DNA of 64,000 bases, from contig NZ_RJJW01000005.1 in NCBI RefSeq assembly GCF_003781945.1, positions 178,102-242,101 of the forward strand, read 5' to 3'. The stretch's first letter is position 1, and every line of letters starts with the position of its first letter. The notes beneath the pieces are model-generated. The model was not told where the DNA came from, ran no database searches, and saw only the letters and a program-made list of their open reading frames with translations. A program made the position numbers and the translations under genes. This DNA comes from Halorubrum sp. CSM-61. GTDB lineage: Archaea; Halobacteriota; Halobacteria; Halobacteriales; Haloferacaceae. Below are positions 50,575-60,009 of this stretch, piece after piece.

Positions 50575-50859
50575 ATGACCGACCCCCTTTTCGAACTGAC
50601 GAGCTTTCAGCGAGACCTCCTCTACGTGGTCGTCGGCGAGACGGACCCGTCGGGCCAAGAGATCAAGACCGAGCTCGAGACGGTGATGGACGAGATCACC
50701 CACGGTCGGCTGTACCCGAACCTCGACACGCTGGTGAAGAAGGGCTACCTCGAGAAGGGAGAGATCGATCGCCGAACCAACTACTATCAGGTGACTGAGA
50801 AGGGGCTCGAGGCGCTGCAGGCGCGGCGGAACTGGGAGGACCGGTACGTGGACCTATGA
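50575..50859 (+). CDS. PadR-like winged-helix regulator
   Basis: A 94-residue single-domain regulator: LTSFQRDLLYVVVGETDPSG, ITHGRLYPNLDTLVKKGYLE, and a basic-free wing (EIDRRTNYYQVTEKGLEAL). This is the minimal haloarchaeal PadR form. It lies 224 bases upstream of the GT2-wecB-wecC genes on the same strand and could regulate them. A TATA-like box (ACATAACG) lies at 50539-50546. The following 223-base gap has no supported gene. Confidence 0.83.
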   Translation: MTDPLFELTSFQRDLLYVVVGETDPSGQEIKTELETVMDEITHGRLYPNLDTLVKKGYLEKGEIDRRTNYYQVTEKGLEALQARRNWEDRYVDL

Positions 50860-51082
50860 GCGCGGAACCAGCCGTGCGACCGAGTGATGCGGTGTATAAC
50901 GAAGCCCGCTTGCGTCGGGTGTTCAGTCAGTCACCTCGCGTCGCGTCTGGCCTCGCACGCGGGGGCACCCACACTCAACTCATGATCATATCCAACGCCA
51001 GAGACGCTCACGGCCGCCGACGGCAGCTCCGGACCCGACGGACCGGGCCGACCGCGACCCGAGGCGGGGGGAGGGCCTGACC

Positions 51083-52207
51083 ATGTACGACGGACGGAGC
51101 GTCGGAGTCGTCGTCCCCGCGTACAACGAAGAGGGACACGTCGGCGACGTGATCGAGACGATGCCCGACTACGTCGACCGGATATACGCGGTCGACGACG
51201 CGTCGACCGACGGGACCTGGGAAGAGATCCGGGAGTCCGCCCGCCGAATCAACGATCGGGCCTCCCAATCAGTGCCCGAGCGCGGCGCGGGCGCGTCGCG
51301 CGTCATCACGATCCAACACGAGCGGAACCGCGGCGCCGGGGCGGCGGTAAAGACCGGCTACTCGCGCGGGCTCGACGACGGGGTCGACGTCGTCGCCGTG
51401 ATGGACGGCGACGGGCAGATGGATCCGGCCCACTTAGAGCGGATCGTCGCGCCCGTCGCCGCGGGCGAGGTGACCTACGCGAAGGGGAACCGGCTCAGCT
51501 CCCGGCGCGACTACGAGCGGATGTCCCGGTGGCGGCTGTTCGGAAACGTCCTCTTGACGCTCCTGACACGTATCTCCAGCGGGTACTGGGAGGTCTCCGA
51601 CCCCCAGAACGGCTTCACCGCGATCTCGAACGAGGGGCTCCGGCGGGTCCGGTTCGATCGGCTCTACGACGAGTACGGGTTCCTCAACCACCTCCTGTTC
51701 GCGCTGAACCTCGACCGGGAGGAGATCGCCGACATCGCCCACCCGTCGGTGTACGGCGACGAGACGAGCACCATCCGGTACTCGACGTTCGTCCCGCGGC
51801 TCTCGGCGCTTCTGGCGCAGAACTTCGTCGAGCGAATCGGGCGGTCGTACGTCCTCCGGCAGTTCCATCCGTTGGTCATCTGTTACGCGCTGGGAGCGAC
51901 GGTCACGCTCACCGGGATCTTCGGGGGCGCCTACACCCTCGCGTCGGCGGGCGTCGACGCGTTCCTCGGTGGCATGCTGTCGGTCTCCGTCGGGGCCCTC
52001 GGCGGGCTGCTGTTGACCCTCGGCATGTGGTTCGACGTGTCGGAAAACGACGACCTCGTCCGATCCGTCCCCGAGTCTCCGGAGCCGAGTCCGGGGCCGA
52101 AACCGCAGGTCGACGCCGACCGCGAGGTCGGGAGAGACCAGCGGTTCCCGGTGTTCCAGGACGGCGGCGAAGTGACCCGGCCGGCGGAGGGTGAGTCCGA
52201 TGACTGA
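51083..52207 (+). CDS. Family 2 glycosyltransferase with C-terminal membrane segments
   Basis: A 374-residue GT2: VGVVVPAYNEEGHVGDVIET, YAVDDASTDGTWEEI, the DXD region VVAVMDGDGQMDP, then NRL..RRDYERMSRWRLFGN. Two C-terminal membrane helices (about residues 255-315) would hold it at the membrane, as in polyprenyl-phosphate sugar transferases of the DPM/AglD type. The acidic tail (about 50 residues) extends past the helices. It overlaps wecB by eight bases, so the three genes form an operon. Confidence 0.88.
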   Translation: MYDGRSVGVVVPAYNEEGHVGDVIETMPDYVDRIYAVDDASTDGTWEEIRESARRINDRASQSVPERGAGASRVITIQHERNRGAGAAVKTGYSRGLDDGVDVVAVMDGDGQMDPAHLERIVAPVAAGEVTYAKGNRLSSRRDYERMSRWRLFGNVLLTLLTRISSGYWEVSDPQNGFTAISNEGLRRVRFDRLYDEYGFLNHLLFALNLDREEIADIAHPSVYGDETSTIRYSTFVPRLSALLAQNFVERIGRSYVLRQFHPLVICYALGATVTLTGIFGGAYTLASAGVDAFLGGMLSVSVGALGGLLLTLGMWFDVSENDDLVRSVPESPEPSPGPKPQVDADREVGRDQRFPVFQDGGEVTRPAEGESDD

Positions 52208-53300
52208 GATCGCCTTCGTCCTCGGAACGCGGCCCGAGATCATCAAGCTCGCTCCCCTCGTTCAGGCGTGCGATCGGCAGGGGATCGAGTACGTGATCGT
52301 CCACACCGGACAGCACTACTCCGACAGCCTCGATACGGTGTTCTTCGACCAGCTCGAGCTTCCGGACCCGGACTACGACCTGGCCGTCGGCTCCGGGTCC
52401 CACGGGAAACAGACCGCGGAGATGCTCGTCGGCGTCGAGCGCGCCATAGAGGAGACCGAGCCCGAGGTCGTGTTGGTCCAAGGGGACACGAACAGCGTGC
52501 TCGCCGGGGCGCTCGCCGCCAGCAAGATGGACACCGAGCTGGGCCACGTCGAGGCGGGGCTCCGGAGCTTCGACCGAGAGATGCCCGAGGAGACGAACCG
52601 GGTGATAGCCGACCACGCCGCGGACTACCACTTTCCGCCGACCGAGTGTAGCAAGAAGTACCTCCTCCGGGAGGGGATCTCGTCGTTCCGGATCACGATC
52701 ACGGGCAACACCGTGGTCGACGCGATCCAACGGAACCTCGACATCGCCCGCGAGAAGAGCACGGTCCTCGCGGACCTGGGACTCAAGGGTTCGCGGTACT
52801 TCCTGATGACGGCCCACAGGGCGGAGAACGTCGACGACGAGGACCGCTTCGAGGGGCTGCTCGCGGGCGCCCAGCGCGCCGGCGAGGCCCACGACGCCGA
52901 GGTGATCTACCCGATACACCCGCGCGCGAGAGAGCGGCTCGAGTCGTTCGACATCGACCTCCCGCCGCGCGTCCGGACGGTCGAACCGCTGGAGTACCTC
53001 GACTTCCTGCGGGCGACGGCGTCGGCCGACCTCGTCTTGACCGACTCCGGCGGGGTCCAGGAGGAGGCCTGCATCCTCGGCGTTCCCTGCGTGACGATGC
53101 GGGACAGCACCGAGCGCCCCGAGACCGTCGACGTGGGAGCGAACCGGCTCAGCTCCTGTGAGCCGGAGCGGATCGAGCGGAGCGTCGCGGAGATGCTCGA
53201 CGCGGGCGAGTGGGAGAACCCGTTCGGCGACGGCGACGCCGCCGAGCGCATCCTCGAGGCGCTGCCGGTCGCGGCCCGGTCGAAGGAGGTGCCGCAGTGA
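52200..53300 (+). CDS. wecB: UDP-N-acetylglucosamine 2-epimerase (non-hydrolysing)
   Basis: A 366-residue GT-B-fold epimerase that makes UDP-ManNAc from UDP-GlcNAc. Motifs: FVLGTRPEIIKLAPLVQ, IVHTGQHYSD, VLVQGDTNSVLAGALAA, LGHVEAGLRSFDREMPEETN and VLTDSGGVQEEACILGVP. Its start overlaps the GT2 stop and its stop overlaps the wecC start (GTGA), so translation is probably coupled. The product is the substrate of WecC. Confidence 0.93.
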   Translation: MTEIAFVLGTRPEIIKLAPLVQACDRQGIEYVIVHTGQHYSDSLDTVFFDQLELPDPDYDLAVGSGSHGKQTAEMLVGVERAIEETEPEVVLVQGDTNSVLAGALAASKMDTELGHVEAGLRSFDREMPEETNRVIADHAADYHFPPTECSKKYLLREGISSFRITITGNTVVDAIQRNLDIAREKSTVLADLGLKGSRYFLMTAHRAENVDDEDRFEGLLAGAQRAGEAHDAEVIYPIHPRARERLESFDIDLPPRVRTVEPLEYLDFLRATASADLVLTDSGGVQEEACILGVPCVTMRDSTERPETVDVGANRLSSCEPERIERSVAEMLDAGEWENPFGDGDAAERILEALPVAARSKEVPQ

Positions 53301-54586
53301 GCACCGTCTGCGTCCACGGGCTGGGGTACATCGGGCTGCCGACCGCGGCGATGCTCGCCAACTCGGGACATGACGTGCGCGGCTTCGACGTCGACGACGA
53401 CCTCGTCGCGACCCTCCGCGACGGCGACGTCGACCTGAACGAGCCGGGCCTCTCCGAGTTCGTCGGAAGCGCGCTCGACGATGGGAACCTGCGGATCGTC
53501 GACGAGGTGCGGCCCGCGGAGTACCACCTCGTCTGCGTCCCGACGCCGTTCGACGAGGGCAACCGGCGGGCGGATCTGGAGTACGTCCGGGCCGCGTCGC
53601 GGGCCGTCCGCCCCGTCCTCCGCGAGGGGGACACGGTCATCCTCGAGTCGACGGTGCCGCCGGGGGCGACCGTCTCGCAGATGCGGCCGATCTTAGAGGA
53701 GTCCGGACTGAGCGCGGACGACGAGTTCGGGCTGGCCCACTGTCCGGAAACGGTCCTCCCCGGCAACATCATCGCGGAGCTCCGGGCGAACGACCGGATC
53801 GTCGGCGGGGTGACCCCCGAGGCCACGGCGTCGTCGGTGGCGCTGTACGAGTCGTTCGTCGACGGCGAGATCCGAGCGACCGACGGGCCGACGACCGCCG
53901 AGTTCGTCAAGCTCATCCAGAACACGGCCCGGGACGTGAACATCGGGCTGGCGAACGAGATCGCTCGGCTCGCCCACGATTACGGGATCGACTCCCGGGA
54001 GGCGATCGAGATGGCGAACGGCCACCCACGGGTGGACATCCTCCGGCCCGGACCGGGCGTCGGGGGCCACTGCCTCCCGATCGACCCGTGGTTCCTCGGC
54101 GACGGTTCCGACGAACTCGACCTGATCGAGGCCGCGCGGCGGGTGAACGACGGGATGGTCGGGTTCGTCGTCGAGCTCCTCCGGGAGCTCGTGGCCGACC
54201 TGCGCGGAACGCGGATCGCGGTCCTCGGCGCGGCGTACAAGGGGAACGTCGACGACACCCGGAAGAGCCCGGGGCTCGCGCTCGCGCGCGAGCTCCAGCA
54301 CGGGCCGGAGGCGGTGGCGCCCGCCACCGACGGCGGCGTGAGCGACGCGACGAGCGTCGCCGTCCACGACCCGCACGTCGCGGACGCGACGCTCGACCTG
54401 CAGTCCCTCGGCGAGGCGACGCGGGACGCCGACGCGATCGTCGTCGTCACCGACCACGACGAGTTCGCCGACCTCGACCCCGCCGAACTGGCGGGGCGGA
54501 TGGCGGAGCCGAACCTGGTGGACGCGACGGGGATGTTGGATCTCGATCGGTGGCGGGAGGTCGGCTTCTCCGTGCGACGCGTCTGA
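53297..54586 (+). CDS. wecC: UDP-N-acetylmannosamine dehydrogenase
   Basis: A 429-residue nucleotide-sugar dehydrogenase. The N-terminal Rossmann domain begins VCVHGLGYIGLPTAAMLANSG; VKLIQNTARDVNIGLANE carries the catalytic Lys (about 205), and GPGVGGHCLPIDPWFL the catalytic Cys (about 259). It oxidises UDP-ManNAc twice to UDP-ManNAcA with NAD. It starts with GTG inside the wecB stop. The pair should supply ManNAcA for a surface or N-linked glycan. Confidence 0.92.
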   Translation: MSTVCVHGLGYIGLPTAAMLANSGHDVRGFDVDDDLVATLRDGDVDLNEPGLSEFVGSALDDGNLRIVDEVRPAEYHLVCVPTPFDEGNRRADLEYVRAASRAVRPVLREGDTVILESTVPPGATVSQMRPILEESGLSADDEFGLAHCPETVLPGNIIAELRANDRIVGGVTPEATASSVALYESFVDGEIRATDGPTTAEFVKLIQNTARDVNIGLANEIARLAHDYGIDSREAIEMANGHPRVDILRPGPGVGGHCLPIDPWFLGDGSDELDLIEAARRVNDGMVGFVVELLRELVADLRGTRIAVLGAAYKGNVDDTRKSPGLALARELQHGPEAVAPATDGGVSDATSVAVHDPHVADATLDLQSLGEATRDADAIVVVTDHDEFADLDPAELAGRMAEPNLVDATGMLDLDRWREVGFSVRRV

Positions 54587-54622
54587 GTCGGTTCGGGCGT
54601 TCGTTTTTTCGGAACGAGTAGG

Positions 54623-55093
54623 TCAGTCGTCCCGGCTCTCGACGGTTTCGTCCCGGCTCTCAGCGGCGTCGTATCGCCGGACCAGCGCGCCGACGTACCA
54701 GAACTTCAGTGCCATCGAAACCGCCCCCGCAACGCCGGCCCGAACGGGTCGCCGGCGATACGCGGCGAGAAACGCGTAGATCGACACGGGGACGTTGAGC
54801 AGATTGAGACCGTTCGGATAGGAGCGATCGAGCAGGCCCGCCTTCCGCTCGCGCGTCCACCACCGCTCGGCCAACACCACGCGCGTCATCCAGGCGTCGT
54901 CGTCCGCAGGCGGCGGGAACAGGACCGGATTGACGAGGGCGAAGAGCACGGCGGCGCCCGCGAGCCGCCACTTTCGGTGATAGACGGCGTACAGGAGAAC
55001 CGGCGTCAACGCCGTCCGACTCCACCCGCTCTTGGGGTTCGAGTGTCGCTTCCAGAACCGCTCTTCGAGTCGGTCCGGCACGAGGGTCGCCAT
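54623..55093 (-). CDS. DUF6653 family membrane protein
   Basis: A 156-residue protein with the start RLEERFWKRHSNPKSGWSRT, the DUF6653 signature, and about three membrane segments (LTPVLLYAVYHRKWRLAGAA, LNVPVSIYAFLAAY, GVAGAVSMALKFWYVGAL). Function unknown. It is convergent with wecC and about 70 bases downstream of the epimerase's stop region. Confidence 0.83.
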   Translation of the reverse strand: MATLVPDRLEERFWKRHSNPKSGWSRTALTPVLLYAVYHRKWRLAGAAVLFALVNPVLFPPPADDDAWMTRVVLAERWWTRERKAGLLDRSYPNGLNLLNVPVSIYAFLAAYRRRPVRAGVAGAVSMALKFWYVGALVRRYDAAESRDETVESRDD

Positions 55094-55163
55094 ACGTGGG
55101 GGTCGGTCCGAGCGATCAAATAACTTGGTCTATCTCACCGTCGAAATGGGTATTGACAGGCAC

Positions 55164-56087
55164 TCAGGCGGCCAGATACGGTTCGCACACCCGTTCGATC
55201 CCCCTCTCGAAGTCGATGTCGGCCTCCCAGCCCGTCGCCTCGCGCAGCTTGGAGGCGTCCGCGCAGGTGTCAGAGACGTACACGCTCTCGGGGATCGGGT
55301 TCTCGACGTACTCCGGGTCGACGTCGGCGTCGAGCGCGCGGTTCAACAGGTCGACGACGGTGTTAAAGGAGTACGCGTCTCCGGTTCCGACGTTGTAGAC
55401 GCCGTCGAGCTCGTGGTCGGCCGCGGCGACGAGGGCGTCGACCACGTCGTCGACGTGCGTGAAGTCCCGGGTCTGCGTGCCGTCGCCGTACAGCTTCGGG
55501 GCGCGCCCGTGGGCCACGTCGTCGGCGAACTGGGCGATCACGTTGGCGTACTCGCCCTTGTGCTCTTCCGCGCCGCCGTACCCCTGATACACCGAGAAAA
55601 AGCGCATCCCGGCCGTCGTCACGTCGTAGTGGTTCGAGAAGTACTCCGCGTAGCGCTCCCGCGAGAGCTTGGAGGCCTCGTAGCCGGTGTTCACCGTGAC
55701 CGGCATGTCCTCGGGGCACGGCTCCGTCTGGCTCCCGTAGATCGAGGAGGTCGACGCGTAGACGACGGTGTCACACCCCTGCTCGCGCGCCTGTTCGACG
55801 GTGTTCACGAACCCGTCGACGTTGACGCGCGCGCCCTCCACCGGGTTCTCCTCGTGCATCGCGTACGAGGAGCGCGCGGCGAGGTGGAACACGACGTCGA
55901 CGTCGGTCGGGAGGTCGTCCTCCAACACGTCGCGCTGACGGTAGCGGACGCCGGAGTCGAGGTTCTCCTCGGTGCCGAGGTAGCCGTTGTCGATCACCGT
56001 CACCTCGTTGTCCGCCGCGAGCCGGTTCGCGAGGTTGGAGCCGATGAATCCGGTGCCGCCAGTCACGAGGACGCGTTCGTTCTCCAT
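55164..56087 (-). CDS. NAD-dependent nucleotide-sugar epimerase/dehydratase (GalE-like)
   Basis: A 307-residue extended SDR: VLVTGGTGFIGSNLANRLA, VFHLAARSSYAMHEENP, the catalytic YxxxK as GYEASKLSRERYAEYF, and FTHVDDVVDALVAA. It probably epimerises UDP-glucose or UDP-GlcNAc (GalE type) or acts as a related dehydratase for glycan synthesis. The exact substrate is not determined. Confidence 0.88.
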   Translation of the reverse strand: MENERVLVTGGTGFIGSNLANRLAADNEVTVIDNGYLGTEENLDSGVRYRQRDVLEDDLPTDVDVVFHLAARSSYAMHEENPVEGARVNVDGFVNTVEQAREQGCDTVVYASTSSIYGSQTEPCPEDMPVTVNTGYEASKLSRERYAEYFSNHYDVTTAGMRFFSVYQGYGGAEEHKGEYANVIAQFADDVAHGRAPKLYGDGTQTRDFTHVDDVVDALVAAADHELDGVYNVGTGDAYSFNTVVDLLNRALDADVDPEYVENPIPESVYVSDTCADASKLREATGWEADIDFERGIERVCEPYLAA

Positions 56088-56256
56088 GCCTCGCGGTTCT
56101 CCGGTCGGCCACTATGCTATACGGCGCTTAACGTCGGCCCACCGAACGCTGCGATCACGCCGCAGTCGGCGAAATCGCCCAAAAAGTTGTGGCCCTGACA
56201 GGAGTGCAATATACGCGCATCCGGAAGGCGGCGCGACCGGATACGCTGGAAGCGCT

Positions 56257-57051
56257 TCAGTCGTCGCGCCCCTCGTAGGCGTCGAGCCAGTCGGTGACGG
56301 CCCCCTTGAGCGCCCCGGTCGTGCTCCCGAGGTTCAGCATCTGGTAGCCGTTGTCCGCCTTCTCGTTGACGTCGTCCATCCCGAATCCGAGCCCCGCGAC
56401 GGGGACGCCCGCGTCGACCGCCTTCGATCGGGTCGTCTCGACGGCCTCCTGTACGTCCGGATGGTCGATCTCGCCGGGGTGGCCGAGCGACACGGAGAGG
56501 TCGAGCGGACCGACGAAGACGAATCCCAGCTCCGGGACGGCCAGGATGTCGTCGAGGTTCTCGAGGGACGCCTCGGTCTCGACGGTCGCGCCGACGAGCG
56601 TCTCCCGGTCTTCGGTGGCGACGTAGTCCTCGGCGAGCCCCCAGCGGCGGGCCCGCGGCGACGCCAGCCCCCGGTCTCCGGGCTCGCCGTCGTAGCGGAA
56701 CCGAGCGGATCGGACCGCCTCGCGGACCTCCTCGGCGGTCTCCACGCGGGGGAGGAAGACGTTCCTCGCGCCGAGGTCCAGCGCCTTTCGGACGAGCGTC
56801 GGATCGGTGTCGGGGAGCCGGACGAGCAGTTCCACGCCCGTTCGTTCGCCCGCACGGAGCAGGTCTTCGATCTGTCCCCCGTCCCACGGGTCCGGGCCGC
56901 CGTGTTCGAAGTCCAGCCAGACGAAATCGACGCCGAGCTCGCCGTAGAACTCCACGAGCGTCGGGCTGTACGTGTTGTCGAGGACGCCGAGCGCGACGTC
57001 CCCGTCGTCTAGGGTCGCGGCGAGGTCGTTCGGGGGTTGAGAGGCGGTCAT
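56257..57051 (-). CDS. HpcH/HpaI-family aldolase
   Basis: A 264-residue class II aldolase-type TIM barrel: VDFVWLDFEHGGPDPWDG, LLVRLPDTDPTLVRKALDLG, VFLPRVETAEEVREAV and VGPLDLSVSLGHPGEIDHP. The Glu and Asp at strand ends fit the divalent-metal site of 2-keto-3-deoxy-sugar aldolases. Its partner pathway is unclear; a sugar-acid product linked to the nearby glycan genes is possible. It starts at the left of element copy 5. Confidence 0.85.
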   Translation of the reverse strand: MTASQPPNDLAATLDDGDVALGVLDNTYSPTLVEFYGELGVDFVWLDFEHGGPDPWDGGQIEDLLRAGERTGVELLVRLPDTDPTLVRKALDLGARNVFLPRVETAEEVREAVRSARFRYDGEPGDRGLASPRARRWGLAEDYVATEDRETLVGATVETEASLENLDDILAVPELGFVFVGPLDLSVSLGHPGEIDHPDVQEAVETTRSKAVDAGVPVAGLGFGMDDVNEKADNGYQMLNLGSTTGALKGAVTDWLDAYEGRDD

Positions 57052-57175
57052 GATCTGTTGGATCGCTCCATCGGGTAGTCTCGACGGGAGCCGAGCGAAT
57101 TGTTATTGATATCGTATCCGGCATACGACCGATCGCGATCGTTTCCCGCGGTGTGAAGACGAACGCAGCGGCGAA

Positions 57176-57370
57176 CGATCGCGGGGATGGGTGTCGCAGA
57201 GGTGACACCAGTGCGTATTTAAATAGACCCGAGCGACGGCGACGATAGCTTATAAAGAACAACGCGGTGGCGACAGCACGCGCGAGGGAGTCAGTCGCCA
57301 GCGACACCACCGCCCGACTTATAAACAACCAGTCGACCGACGTACGACACGTACTCCCGTGATCGATCGA
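57176..57370 (+). repeat. Dispersed structured element, copy 5 (internal-deletion derivative)
   Basis: It keeps both terminal inverted repeats (57176-57197 and 57345-57370, degenerate matches), the left AT-box region (GTATTTAAATAG, then CTTATAAAG), the block GCGGTGGCG, GCACGCGCGAGGGAGTCAGT and the right ACTTATAAACAACC, but lacks the constant block and the 19-bp stem. The sequence jumps from the second hairpin slot to the right end. At 195 bases it is under half the length of copies 1 and 3. Confidence 0.78.
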
Positions 57371-57645
57371 GAACTGCGATCTGTCGGCTGAATTCTCCGC
57401 AAAATACTGTTGGAAATTTGATTAGAACGGGGTTCGTTCACCGAAACTCCACCGAGTCTTGCGATTCACCGAGAGGCCCGGTTCGGCTGAGAGCGGGCTG
57501 AAATCTCGTGAATAGCCGTGCCCCTTGCGGAAATCTCAGACGGATTTCGCCAGAGCTATTTTTTATCATAACCAACTACAATTACTGTGGACAGGTATAC
57601 GAGACGAGTTCCCCTCCGCTCCGATCGGACTGAGCTTTCGTCATC
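57371..57645. other. Gap between element copy 5 and the HalOD1 gene
   Basis: No supported gene. This stretch is less GC-rich than its surroundings and has repeated short motifs (TTCACCGA twice) plus a GCGGAAATC/GATTTCGC palindrome at about 57526-57549. A TATA-like run (TTTTTTATCATA, about 57558-57570) may start the HalOD1 transcript. A 46-codon minus-strand frame is present but looks like chance or a transposon remnant. Confidence 0.4.
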
Positions 57646-57924
57646 ATGAGTAACGACTTCTCCGTCAGAAACCGATACGACTGGGACGACGTTCCCCCCC
57701 TCGTGGGCGTCGTCGAGACGCTGAGCGACGCCGCCGACGTCGAGCCGGACGCGATTCCGACGCTGGCCGACACGATCGACCCCGAGTCGCTCAACGGTCT
57801 CTGTACGAACACGCCGGACTCGAACGTGGTGACGATCTCGTTCGTCCACGCGGGCTACGACGTGACCGTTCGCAGCGACGGGTTCGTCAGCGTCGACGGA
57901 ACGGGAGCGTCCGTCGGCCCGTGA
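57646..57924 (+). CDS. Stand-alone HalOD1 output-domain protein (A)
   Basis: A 92-residue protein that is nearly one HalOD1 domain: PPLVGVVETLSDAADVEPDA, IPTLADTIDPESLNGL, then VVTISFVHAGYDVTVRSDGF. HalOD1 was defined as an output domain in haloarchaeal signalling, but here it stands alone. Function unknown. A related gene lies at 62239. Confidence 0.82.
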   Translation: MSNDFSVRNRYDWDDVPPLVGVVETLSDAADVEPDAIPTLADTIDPESLNGLCTNTPDSNVVTISFVHAGYDVTVRSDGFVSVDGTGASVGP

Positions 57925-58043
57925 TCCGAGCGATCGGCGGGAGGTCGCCCGAGACGACGGCGCGTCCGACCGGCTCACCCGCGCGGCCCCGACTACGTCC
58001 TGCCTAACGATATCCGTCGCACGCCTCCGTCCACTCGTCCACC

Positions 58044-58868
58044 GTGCGACGCGACGCAACACCCGTCGTCGAGGCCGTCCGCTCGATCGCCGCGGTCGCC
58101 CGCTCGACCGTCGCGGTCGTCCGCTCGATCGCCGTGCTCGGTCGGGAGAGCGAGCTGTCGTTTCTGGCCGCCAGCATCGCCTTCTTCGCGTTCCTCTCCG
58201 TCGTGCCCGCCCTCGTCTTGGCCGTCGCGGTCGGCTCGGCGGTCGGGGGCGAGCGGTTCGCGGCGGGCGTGGTCGCGCTGTTCGAGTCCTACCTCTCCGC
58301 GGAGGGGACCGCGGTGGTCAACGCGGCGCTCACCGACCAGTCGGGGATGGTGGGCGCCACGGCGATCGGGACCCTCGCGCTCCTGTGGACCGGTCTCAAG
58401 GTGTTCCGCGCGATCGACCTCGCGTTCGATCGGATATACGCCTCGGAGACGGTAACCCCCATACGGAGGCAGTTCCTCAACGCGACGGCGGTGATGACGA
58501 CGATCGCGGTCGGGCTGACCCTGCTCGTCAGCGCGCAGGTGCTCCTCGGGCTCCCGGCCGTGGAGCGGGTCGTTCCCTCGAGGGCGGTCGGCGTCGCGCT
58601 GCTTTTCGTCGGCCTGCTGATCGCGCTGCTGCCGGTGTACTACGTCTTACCGCCCCGCCCCGTCTCGCTCCGGGAGATCCTGCCCGGGACCGTCGCGGCC
58701 GTCGTCGGACTGGTCGTCTTAGAGACGCTGTTCCACCTGTACTCGACGGTCGCCGGGCAGTACCGAGCGTACGGCTTCCTCGGGATCGTGCTGCTGTTCC
58801 TGCTGTGGCTCTACTTCGGCGCGCTCGTCGTCCTGTTCGGTGCGGTCGTCAACGTCGTCGCCGAGTGA
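58044..58868 (+). CDS. YihY/BrkB-family membrane protein
   Basis: A 274-residue protein with six or so membrane segments: SFLAASIAFFAFLSVVPALV is the conserved first helix, followed by LLWTGLKVFRAIDLAFDRIY and the C-terminal GFLGIVLLFLLWLYFGALVV. These are the YihY/virulence-factor-BrkB hallmarks. Transport activity is suspected but unproven. The start is GTG at 58044. Confidence 0.88.
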   Translation: MRRDATPVVEAVRSIAAVARSTVAVVRSIAVLGRESELSFLAASIAFFAFLSVVPALVLAVAVGSAVGGERFAAGVVALFESYLSAEGTAVVNAALTDQSGMVGATAIGTLALLWTGLKVFRAIDLAFDRIYASETVTPIRRQFLNATAVMTTIAVGLTLLVSAQVLLGLPAVERVVPSRAVGVALLFVGLLIALLPVYYVLPPRPVSLREILPGTVAAVVGLVVLETLFHLYSTVAGQYRAYGFLGIVLLFLLWLYFGALVVLFGAVVNVVAE

Positions 58869-58965
58869 GTCGCCCCGCCGAGCGCCCCGGCGACCGCGAA
58901 GACGCGAGACGCCGTCAGGCGCGGAACAGGTTCAACGGGTCAGAAACGAGAGGCGTCCGCCGCCG

Positions 58966-59145
58966 TCAGCGGCAGGACGCGATCGCGAAGTAGTACCCGG
59001 ACTCGGCCGTGATCCACTCCGTCAGCTTCCGGTCCTCGTCCGGGTCCTCCGGGTGGAGGGTACACTCGTCGGGGTGATCGTCGTACCGAACGATCGTCGC
59101 GCGGATCGACGGTTCGTGATGTTCGGGTTCCCCAGTCGGCATCAT
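58966..59145 (-). CDS. 59-residue DUF7511-like protein
   Basis: A short frame encodes MMPTGEPEHHEPSIRATIVR followed by YDDHPDECTLHPED and a WITAESGYYFAIASC end. The D(D/E)xPDECTL..P and WITA motifs match a small haloarchaeal domain (DUF7511) as I remember it. Function unknown. It lies between the YihY gene and the aglF-type gene. Confidence 0.7.
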   Translation of the reverse strand: MMPTGEPEHHEPSIRATIVRYDDHPDECTLHPEDPDEDRKLTEWITAESGYYFAIASCR

Positions 59146-59232
59146 GTGTGTCCTCAGATGCGACAGGGACGGTCATCGTAATGCGACTCGTAACGAGCGT
59201 TAGACGGCCATCAACCGGGAATTACTGACGTT

Positions 59233-60009
59233 TTAGCTATCCGCCGGCTCCTCAGTGTCGTCGACCGCGTCCTCGGCGTCGGACGCGCCGACGGTGACTC
59301 CCTCGTCGAGTCGCTCCTCGGCGCGGTCGCGGTCCTCGGGGTAGCCCACGTCGATCCGCCAGCCGTCGAGCTGGACGGCGTCGATGGTGCGGCCGGACTG
59401 AATGAGCAGATCGATCGCGTCGGGGAGCTCGTACTCGCCGCGGTCGGAGGGCTGGACGAGGTGACACGCGTGGAAGATCGCTGGCGTGAACGTGTAGAAG
59501 CCCGTCATCACGAGGTTGCTCGGCGGGTCGTCGGGCTTCTCGACGACCTCGACGACCTCGCCGTACTCGTTCGTGTCGAGGACGCCGTAGCGCGAGGCCT
59601 CATCGTAGGGCACCTCTTCGACGAGGAACGCGGCGTCCGCGCGGTCCTCTCGCTGGCGGCTGGCCACGTCGCCGAGGTTGCCGCGGAACACGTTGTCGCC
59701 GAGCATCAGCATGAAGTCGCCGTCGACGTGCGGCTCGGCCTGGAGGATGGCGTGTGCGAGCCCCAACTGCTCGCGCTGGTGCGCGTACGTGATCGGGGCC
59801 CCCTCGTACTCGTCGCCGTACCGGTCGATGATCTGCTCGGCCTTGTAGCCGACGACGACGACGAGTTCGGTCGCGCCCGCGTCTATCAGGTTGTCGAACA
59901 CGTCCTCGAGGAGGGGCGTCCCGTTCACCTCCACGAGCACCTTCGGCTTGTCGTCCGTCAGCGGTCGGAGCCGCGTCCCCTTTCCCGCCGCGAGTACCAC
60001 TGCTTGCAT
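59233..60009 (-). CDS. aglF: Sugar-1-phosphate nucleotidyltransferase (AglF-like)
   Basis: A 258-residue single-domain nucleotidyltransferase: MQAVVLAAGKGTRLRPLTDD, KPKVLVEVNGTPLLEDV, GDFMLMLGDNVFRGN and VVEKPDDPPSN, with the substrate motif WRIDVGYPEDRDRAEE. It lacks the acetyltransferase half of the GlmU-like protein at 20410. In Haloferax the similar AglF makes UDP-glucose for N-glycosylation; the same role is likely but not proven here. Confidence 0.87.
   Translation of the reverse strand: MQAVVLAAGKGTRLRPLTDDKPKVLVEVNGTPLLEDVFDNLIDAGATELVVVVGYKAEQIIDRYGDEYEGAPITYAHQREQLGLAHAILQAEPHVDGDFMLMLGDNVFRGNLGDVASRQREDRADAAFLVEEVPYDEASRYGVLDTNEYGEVVEVVEKPDDPPSNLVMTGFYTFTPAIFHACHLVQPSDRGEYELPDAIDLLIQSGRTIDAVQLDGWRIDVGYPEDRDRAEERLDEGVTVGASDAEDAVDDTEEPADS

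Noticed and set aside
50856-51080. 74-codon frame between the PadR-like gene and the GT2 gene
   Set aside because: Arg/Gly-rich, no recognisable motif, basic composition and no promoter at the right distance. It was left as an intergenic region.
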